Assembly: GCA_965660075.1 (NCBI GenBank)
Contig: CBFHYO010000031.1
Location: 1-9,908 of the forward strand
DNA from: CAYYFV01 sp965660075
GTDB taxonomy: Bacteria > Patescibacteriota > Gracilibacteria > UBA1369 > GCA-2718715
DNA: 9,908 nt
Direction: 5' to 3'
Of this stretch, positions 5,129 through 9,908 are shown piece after piece. Position 1 is the stretch's first letter; each line of letters opens with the position of its first letter. The translations under genes were made by a program, and so were the position numbers. The notes below the pieces were generated by a model, which did not search any database, was not told the origin of the DNA, and saw nothing but the letters and a program-made list of their open reading frames with translations.

Positions 5129-7033
5129 ATGCAAATTTCTGTAAGTGATTCTATTTTTCAAAAAATTCCTCATCTTAAGTCTAATTATGTAGTTTGTGAA
5201 AACATGCGTTTTCGTGAATCTACTCGTCATGAGCTTTATGATGGATTGAATGAATTATTCTCTCGTCTTCGAGGTCATAAATCTCTTAATGACAAAAAGG
5301 AAATTGCTGAATATCAAGAACTACTATCAGAGCTAGGATTGGCGCATGCAGAAGTTTCTACTAGTAGTATGGTCAAATTAATTGTTGAAAAGAAAAAAGA
5401 TCTTATTTTAAACCATCCTATTATAGATTTTTACAACTATTTTTCCCTGCATCATTTAATACCAATTGGTGCTTATGATTTAGATAGAATCCAAGGTGAT
5501 TTGGTTATGCGTGACTCTGTGACCGATGATATGTTTCAAAAGCTTGGTACAAATAAAAAAGTTAACGTTGAACAGTCTGTTGTTATGGCAGATACAAATG
5601 AGGTCTTATGTGTAGACTGGGTTCATAAACAGTCTGATAATCAAAAAATAAGACCAAATACAAAATATGTTTTGTTTAGAATCGAAAGTCTTCGTGACGA
5701 AGTAGAAAATGCCAAAATTTTACATGAATTTATTGATTTGTTGTCAAAATTCTTTGAATTCGATAGTTGTGAATTTAAAACACTAGATAAAGATAATACT
5801 TCTATAAAGCTTTCTCTATCAGAGGAGGCGATTGCTCGACAAGATCGATTTGTAGATTATACAGATGTATTATCACGTGGTGTGTCTGATGTGATAGTGT
5901 ATGATGATTTGATGGGGGATTTAATTGATGGCAAAAAACTTAAAATCAAACATGGTGTTGATCCAACCAAACGTTCTTTGACTTTTGGTCATGCTGTTAA
6001 CTATGAAAAATTAAGACAATTTCAGGAGCGGGGACACGAAATCCAATTTTTGATCGGTTCTTTTACTGCAATGTTTGGAGACCCTACTGATAAATCTGAA
6101 TCAAGAACAATACGTACACGAGAAGAGGTGATGGATATGGCAAAAAACTACATCGATCAAGTAACGATGATACTAGATAAAGAAAAACTAAAGATTTTCT
6201 ACAACGATGCTTGGTATTCGAATATGCCAATCGAAGAATTCTTACGTTTGCTTGCTAAAACCACAGTAGCCCGAATGCTAGAGCGTGATATGTTCCAAAA
6301 ACGTATGTCTGATGGTCGTGAAATTGGTTTGCACGAACTAATCTATCCTTTATTACAAGGTTATGATTCTGTAGAAATGAAATCAGATCTGACAGTTATT
6401 GGTACTGATCAAACCTTCAATGAATTACAAGCGCGTCCATTACAAAAGGAAGCTGGATTAAACCAGCAAAATATTATTTCTATGAAAATGCTACTGGGCA
6501 CCGATGGTAAATTACTAATGAGCCAATCTCAAGGTAATTTTATTGCATTGGATGATACCTCTAAAGATAAATTTGGTAAACTAATGAGCATTCCCGATAG
6601 TGCTATAGAAATGTATGCCAATGCTTTAAGTCGTTATTCTCGAGAAGAACTACAGGCAATGTTCTCGCGTTTGGATGCTGGTGAGAATCCACGTAATATC
6701 AAGATGGAATTGGCGCATCATATTGTTACAAATTTCGATGGGGAAGCGGCTGCCAATCAAGCCCGCGAGGATTTTAAAGAAGTTTTTCAAAACAAAGGTC
6801 TTCCAACTGATATTCCTAAATTTGTGGCTTCTAGTACACAAACAGTGTTGGAAATTTTACAGTTATCAAATTTAGTCAGTTCTGGATCAGAAGCTAGACG
6901 TATGATTGCTCAAGGTGCTGTTAAAATGCATGAGGGAGATAAAATTGAAGATCTTTCACATACATTTGAATCTGGATTTAGTGGTGTGATACAAGTAGGT
7001 AAGCGTAAATTTTTAAACTTGAGTGTTGAGTAA
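5129..7033 (+). CDS. tyrS: Tyrosyl-tRNA synthetase with N-terminal B3/B4 domain fusion
   Basis: This is a 634-residue protein; a normal bacterial TyrRS has about 400-430. Residues 1 to about 225 match my memory of B3/B4 domain proteins (PheRS beta editing-domain type, COG3382-like): FQKIPHLKSNYVVCENM, HPIIDFYNYFSLHHLIPIGA, DLDRIQGDLVMR and VLCVDWVHKQSDNQKI. The class I TyrRS core follows, closest to the TyrZ type: GVDPTKRSLTFGHAV, FGDPTDKSESR, LLQGYDSVEMKSDL and GTDQ at 425-428. The HIGH motif is TFGH (285-288) and the KMSKS loop is LMSQS (463-467), so the first His and both Lys are replaced. An S4 tRNA-binding domain closes the protein (about 571-634). The core attaches Tyr to tRNA-Tyr in the cytoplasm; the B3/B4 part may hydrolyse mischarged tRNA, which is inferred. 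The ATG lies about 16 nt after the predicted transcript start. recG follows after one base. Confidence 0.93.
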   Translation: MQISVSDSIFQKIPHLKSNYVVCENMRFRESTRHELYDGLNELFSRLRGHKSLNDKKEIAEYQELLSELGLAHAEVSTSSMVKLIVEKKKDLILNHPIIDFYNYFSLHHLIPIGAYDLDRIQGDLVMRDSVTDDMFQKLGTNKKVNVEQSVVMADTNEVLCVDWVHKQSDNQKIRPNTKYVLFRIESLRDEVENAKILHEFIDLLSKFFEFDSCEFKTLDKDNTSIKLSLSEEAIARQDRFVDYTDVLSRGVSDVIVYDDLMGDLIDGKKLKIKHGVDPTKRSLTFGHAVNYEKLRQFQERGHEIQFLIGSFTAMFGDPTDKSESRTIRTREEVMDMAKNYIDQVTMILDKEKLKIFYNDAWYSNMPIEEFLRLLAKTTVARMLERDMFQKRMSDGREIGLHELIYPLLQGYDSVEMKSDLTVIGTDQTFNELQARPLQKEAGLNQQNIISMKMLLGTDGKLLMSQSQGNFIALDDTSKDKFGKLMSIPDSAIEMYANALSRYSREELQAMFSRLDAGENPRNIKMELAHHIVTNFDGEAAANQAREDFKEVFQNKGLPTDIPKFVASSTQTVLEILQLSNLVSSGSEARRMIAQGAVKMHEGDKIEDLSHTFESGFSGVIQVGKRKFLNLSVE

Positions 7034-7034
7034 G

Positions 7035-9074
7035 ATGCTAAAAGCGCCTCTTAAAGATGCGATTAGAACAACTAAATCGCATCTAGAGCATTTATCATTA
7101 ATGGGTATAAATACTGTTGAGGATTTTTTACTAAATTTTCCTTGGCGTTATAGTGATGAAACAGTAATGGCTAGTGTAGCAGATCTTAATTCTGTAGAAG
7201 CTCGATCTGTTTCTGGTCGTTTAAAAAACATGACTTCTATGCGAACCCGTAATGGTAAGTTTATGCTCACTGGTGTTTTTTATGATGATACTGGGGAGGT
7301 AGATGTTATGTGGTTTAATCAGCAATATCTAAAAAACATTCTCAAGAACGATACCGAAGTTATTTTAACTGGTAAGGTTAAATGGTCTGGTTCACGTGGT
7401 AAAATGCTGAGTCCTAAACACGAAATTCCAAAAGCAGGTGTGGAATTAATTCATAGTGGACGGGTGGTACCTGTTTATCATGAGAATCCAAAAATTAATT
7501 CAAAATGGATTCGTGAAAAATTGCAGCCTTTATTATATATGACAAAATTAATGGATGATCCAATGCCAGATACTGTTTTAGAAAAGTACAATCTTATGTC
7601 ATTTGGAGATGCAGTATCTCAGGTTCATTTTCCTGATTCTCACGAAAAATTACTCTTGGCTCGTAGGCGACTGGGTTTTGATGAACTTTTTGCTATTCAA
7701 TTAGGTGTGATGAATAGAAAACAGTCGCATCAAATTGAAACAAAAGATATTTCGAAATTTGTAAATATTGATTTAGAAATCAAGCAAAAGTTTCTAGATT
7801 CTTTACCTTTTGAATTAACTGGAGCACAAAGTCGTGCTATCGATGAGATACTGACAGATATGAGCTCACCAAGAATAATGAATCGTTTACTCGAAGGTGA
7901 TGTTGGTGCTGGTAAAACATTAGTTGCAACAATATGCTTGTTAATGGTTGTTAAATCAGGTTTCCAAGGTGCGTTAATGGCACCAACTGAGATTCTTGCT
8001 AAACAACATTTTAAAAATTTACTGAAATCTCTATCTGCATTTGGTGTTACTGTTCAGTTACTTTCTGGGTCACTTAAAAAATCTGAAAAAGAAATCGTTC
8101 TTCAAGGTTTAGCGACTAAAACAATTGATATCGTTGTAGGTACACATGCAGTGATTCAACAATCGGTTGAATTTAATAATTTAGGTTTAGCTGTGGTCGA
8201 TGAACAACATAGATTTGGTGTTTCTCAGCGATCTGTTTTTAAACGTTTTGGAAAGCCACATATGTTGGCAATGACTGCAACACCAATACCAAGAACCTTG
8301 GCCCTTACATTATACGGTGATCAAGAATTATCTATTTTAGATGAAAAACCGGCCGGCCGTAAATCAATAATCACAAGATCTGTTCCAAAGTCTAAACGAC
8401 AAGATGCTTATAGATGGGTTGAAGAGCAAATAAAACAAGGTCGTCAGGCGTTTGTTGTTTGTCCATTGGTCGAAGATTCAGATGCAATCGAAGCAAAATC
8501 AGCTACAAGTGAATGGCAAAGATTATCCGAGGTTGTTTTTCCTCATTTAAAAATTGGTTTGGTTCATGGAAAGTTAAAGCAAGATGAAAAAGATGAAATA
8601 ATGCTCAAATTCAAGAATAAAGAACTAGATATTTTAGTTGCAACAACGGTAATAGAAGTGGGTATCGATATTCCTAATGCTTCAATTATTATTATAGAAG
8701 CGGCCGAAAGATTTGGTTTAGCACAATTACATCAATTACGTGGTCGTGTTGGTCGTGGAGAACATCAAAGTTATTGTTTTTTATTTCCTGAATCAAATGC
8801 AGAAACCACTCGTAAAAGAATGAAAGCCATGGTTGATTATGATGATGGATTTAAATTATCCGAAATAGATTTAGACTTGCGAGGACCAGGGGAAGTATAT
8901 GGTGTTCGACAATCTGGAATCCCAGATTTGAAAATGTCGAGTCTTGCAGATACTAAATTAGTATCAGAAGCCCGAGAAGCTGCTGAATTTATTATGGAGT
9001 ATTATCAGAATACTCGTATTCATAAGAATCTATTAAATAAGATGAATGTATCTATTAATGAGATAGATTATTAA
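7035..9074 (+). CDS. recG: ATP-dependent DNA helicase RecG
   Basis: This is a 679-residue protein, the normal RecG length. RecG is a double-strand translocase that reverses stalled forks and migrates Holliday branches. Numbering from the ATG at 7035, the N-terminal wedge/OB-fold region is at about 45-135 (SVSGRLKNM, GVFYDDTGEVDVMWF). Walker A is GDVGAGKT (288-295) and the DEQH box is 389-392, followed by RFG. TATPIPRT and the family-typical DEKPAGRK come next. The C-terminal helicase lobe has VATTVIEVGIDIPN and QLRGRVGRG (GRVGRG at 570-575), then DLRGPGEVYGVRQSG. All catalytic motifs look intact. A GTG at 7023 in the same frame would overlap the end of tyrS; the ATG one base after the tyrS TAA is the better start. 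It is co-transcribed and probably translationally coupled with tyrS. A terminator follows at 9085. Confidence 0.96.
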   Translation: MLKAPLKDAIRTTKSHLEHLSLMGINTVEDFLLNFPWRYSDETVMASVADLNSVEARSVSGRLKNMTSMRTRNGKFMLTGVFYDDTGEVDVMWFNQQYLKNILKNDTEVILTGKVKWSGSRGKMLSPKHEIPKAGVELIHSGRVVPVYHENPKINSKWIREKLQPLLYMTKLMDDPMPDTVLEKYNLMSFGDAVSQVHFPDSHEKLLLARRRLGFDELFAIQLGVMNRKQSHQIETKDISKFVNIDLEIKQKFLDSLPFELTGAQSRAIDEILTDMSSPRIMNRLLEGDVGAGKTLVATICLLMVVKSGFQGALMAPTEILAKQHFKNLLKSLSAFGVTVQLLSGSLKKSEKEIVLQGLATKTIDIVVGTHAVIQQSVEFNNLGLAVVDEQHRFGVSQRSVFKRFGKPHMLAMTATPIPRTLALTLYGDQELSILDEKPAGRKSIITRSVPKSKRQDAYRWVEEQIKQGRQAFVVCPLVEDSDAIEAKSATSEWQRLSEVVFPHLKIGLVHGKLKQDEKDEIMLKFKNKELDILVATTVIEVGIDIPNASIIIIEAAERFGLAQLHQLRGRVGRGEHQSYCFLFPESNAETTRKRMKAMVDYDDGFKLSEIDLDLRGPGEVYGVRQSGIPDLKMSSLADTKLVSEAREAAEFIMEYYQNTRIHKNLLNKMNVSINEIDY

Positions 9075-9084
9075 GACCTTATTA

Positions 9085-9122
9085 TACCGCACAATTTTAC
9101 CGGTGCGGGTAAAAATTTTTTT
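9085..9122 (+). terminator. Terminator after recG
   Basis: TACCGCAC (9085-9092) pairs with GTGCGG-TA (9103-9111, one bulged G) around a 10-base loop, then A5 and T7 to 9122. A competing hairpin TTTTACC / GGTAAAA uses the same 3' bases. It lies 10 bases after the recG stop. Confidence 0.7.
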
Positions 9123-9170
9123 CGAGTTCAAATAAATAAAAGAGAAGTCTTTGTTTATATTTATACTTAA

Positions 9171-9386
9171 TACAAAAGAGGAGAGTGTTTAATACTAGTT
9201 TTAATTATTAATAAATTATACGTTTTAAGGGTTAAAGGAAGAAGTTCTAAATTAATACAAATTTTACCTTTTAATTGTTTCTCACAAATTTTAATTTTGT
9301 ACTTTTATTTTTACTTTCTTAATAAATTTATTTATTTTTAAAATACTTTCCTCTCTTGTGCATTGTGCGGGTAAGTCTTTTTTTTT
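9171..9386 (+). ncRNA. Candidate structured small RNA (6S-like layout), about 215 nt
   Basis: Bases 9171-9190 can pair with 9341-9360 over 20 positions: by my count 16 Watson-Crick pairs, 3 G-U pairs and one A-C mismatch. The helix closes about 150 very AT-rich bases that hold no credible reading frame. A -10-like TATACT (9162-9167) lies just upstream but has no good -35. Downstream, CATTGTGCGGGTAAGTC leads into nine T (9378-9386). The 3' strand of the closing helix can instead form a shorter hairpin, ACTTTCCT (9345-9352) with GGGTAAGT (9369-9376), directly before the T-run. That hairpin would be a terminator. The long rod layout and size fit a 6S RNA, but 6S has little sequence signature and this identity is a guess. 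Confidence 0.4.
9345..9386 (+). terminator. Possible terminator of the 9171-9386 RNA, alternative to its closing helix
   Basis: ACTTTCCT (9345-9352) pairs with GGGTAAGT (9369-9376), with one mismatch and one G-U pair and a 16-base loop. One C and then T9 follow. The 5' arm overlaps the 3' strand of the long closing helix, so the two structures exclude each other. Confidence 0.4.
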
Positions 9387-9522
9387 ATTAATTTTATTTT
9401 TGAATAAATATATATATCTGTTTGTCTTTTATTGAGAAACAGGAGGTATGTATAAATTAAAAAATTATATAGATATTGAATGTAATAATTTGTATTTTGT
9501 ATAAATAACTAAATATATAGCC

Positions 9523-9550
9523 TTGATTTTTATTATTGAATGAATATAGT
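9523..9550 (+). promoter_or_regulatory. Possible promoter of the second intergenic RNA
   Basis: TTGATT (9523-9528) and TATAGT (9545-9550) are separated by 16 bp. In sequence this AT-rich such pairs arise by chance; support comes from the structured segment and terminator downstream. Predicted start is near 9557. Confidence 0.35.
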
Positions 9551-9556
9551 GTCGAC

Positions 9557-9798
9557 TTTTTATTTAAAGGCGCTTAGAACGCAAATTTTAAAGCCCTTGA
9601 TTTATATGGCTTACTGTAGCGAAATGCGTTACTTGTATTGTATTAAATAGAGTATATTTGTCTTTGTATATCAATATTTAGTTCAAAATCCATACTATAT
9701 TATATGTATATATATTTATAAGTTTTTACTTGCACAAGATACATTGTACGGGGCTATAAATTTGTTAAAAAACCACCCTTTTTACGGGGTGGTGTTTT
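9557..9798 (+). ncRNA. Second candidate structured RNA, about 240 nt
   Basis: This segment lies between a promoter-like pair (9523-9550) and a terminator (9767-9798). CAAATTT (9582-9588) and AGCCC (9592-9596) can pair with AAATTTG (9758-9764) and GGGCT (9751-9755). That makes a 12-bp closing helix with one small internal loop, ending just before the terminator hairpin. Inside are AAGCC/GGCTT and the hairpin GTAGCG / CGTTAC with loop AAATG. GC bases cluster in these paired spots within otherwise AT-only sequence. I do not recognise a known family: there is no tmRNA, SRP, RNase P or riboswitch core. Some pairings may be chance. Confidence 0.33.
9767..9798. terminator. Hairpin terminator, usable on both strands
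   Basis: ACCACCC (9772-9778) pairs with GGGTGGT (9787-9793) around an 8-base loop. On the plus strand it is followed by GTTTTGTT. On the minus strand it is followed by six uninterrupted T (A-run 9767-9772), the better U-tract. It may end the candidate RNA from the left, a gene entering from the right, or both. Confidence 0.7.
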
Positions 9799-9801
9799 GT
9801 T

Positions 9802-9906
9802 CTATCTATATATTTGTTTGTAGTTGTTGTAGCTGGTATAGATTATAACTATTGTTATTAATGGTAATGAATAAATATTCAACTCTGGATAATTATTTAC
9901 CATGTA
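9802..9906 (-). CDS. Possible 3' end of a minus-strand gene entering from the right edge
   Basis: A minus-strand frame is open from the window edge to a TAG at 9802-9804, giving 34 codons. It contains a hydrophobic stretch (SLPLITIVIIY) followed by a polar, basic end (KQIYR), which could be a C-terminal membrane segment. The stop lies 9 bases before the hairpin that has its good U-run on this strand. Against it, the fragment is short, all other genes here stop with TAA, and a plus-strand ATG at 9861 opens a competing frame to the edge (MVMNKYSTLDNYLPCN). Confidence 0.28.
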   Translation of the reverse strand, partial: YMVNNYPELNIYSLPLITIVIIYTSYNNYKQIYR

Positions 9907-9908
9907 AT

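Noticed and set aside
7023..7034. GTG start for recG at 7023
   Set aside because: It would overlap the tyrS end by 11 bases and adds only MLSK. The in-frame ATG at 7035, one base after the tyrS stop, fits coupling and family length equally well and is the commoner codon.
1..9074. Recoded TGA (Gly or Trp) as in some reduced or candidate-phylum bacteria
   Set aside because: All genes are full length under the standard code, Trp is TGG, and no in-frame TGA interrupts any of them. No gene end uses TGA either, so the sample is small but gives no sign of recoding.
9341..9360. Minus-strand GAGAGGAAAGT resembling the GAGGAAAGTCC motif of RNase P RNA
   Set aside because: The match stops before CC, and no partner ACAGAA...GGCTTA segment lies at the right distance on that strand.
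9441..9504. AGGAGGT followed by ATG and an 18-codon frame
   Set aside because: The Shine-Dalgarno-like core ends one base before the ATG, too close to act. No other gene here uses such a site, and the peptide has no recognisable features.

Overview
The window comes from a very AT-rich bacterial chromosome. The standard genetic code fits: no gene contains an in-frame TGA, Trp is TGG, and all six genes whose ends are visible stop with TAA. Start codons lack recognisable Shine-Dalgarno sequences, and leaders are very short and T/A-rich. Together with the N-terminal domain of the first gene, this is most reminiscent of a Candidate Phyla Radiation (Patescibacteria) lineage. That placement is an inference held at low confidence.

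Bases 1-4081 hold a tandem array of three same-strand genes for pentapeptide-repeat proteins (right-handed quadrilateral beta-helix family). The protein bodies are very different. Each gene nevertheless ends in a nearly identical 115-bp unit, which encodes the last 20 residues (TTILPEGMVFDPETGRVVEA), the TAA stop, an 18-base post-stop box and an intrinsic terminator. The second and third genes each have their own sigma-70-type promoter and start immediately after a run of exactly nine T. The array therefore looks like independently transcribed cassettes with variable bodies and a fixed 3' end. The first gene runs off the left edge, so the array may continue upstream.

Bases 4103-5023 (minus strand) encode an RluD-family pseudouridine synthase that converges on the array and shares its last, bidirectional terminator. 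It diverges from a tyrS-recG operon (5129-9074). TyrS is unusual. A B3/B4 domain, the tRNA-editing domain type of the PheRS beta chain, precedes a TyrRS core, and the core has atypical HIGH (TFGH) and KMSKS (LMSQS) signatures. RecG is a normal-looking full-length branch-migration helicase one base downstream of tyrS.

Bases 9075-9908 contain no convincing complete protein gene. They hold the recG terminator and two candidate structured RNAs: about 9171-9386, with a 20-position closing helix, and about 9557-9798, with a promoter, a long-range helix and a terminator. A possible 3' end of a minus-strand gene enters from the right edge.

The housekeeping block (rluD, tyrS, recG) is ordinary translation and repair machinery. 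The accessory interest lies in the pentapeptide cassette array, the TyrS fusion and the RNA-like intergenic region.
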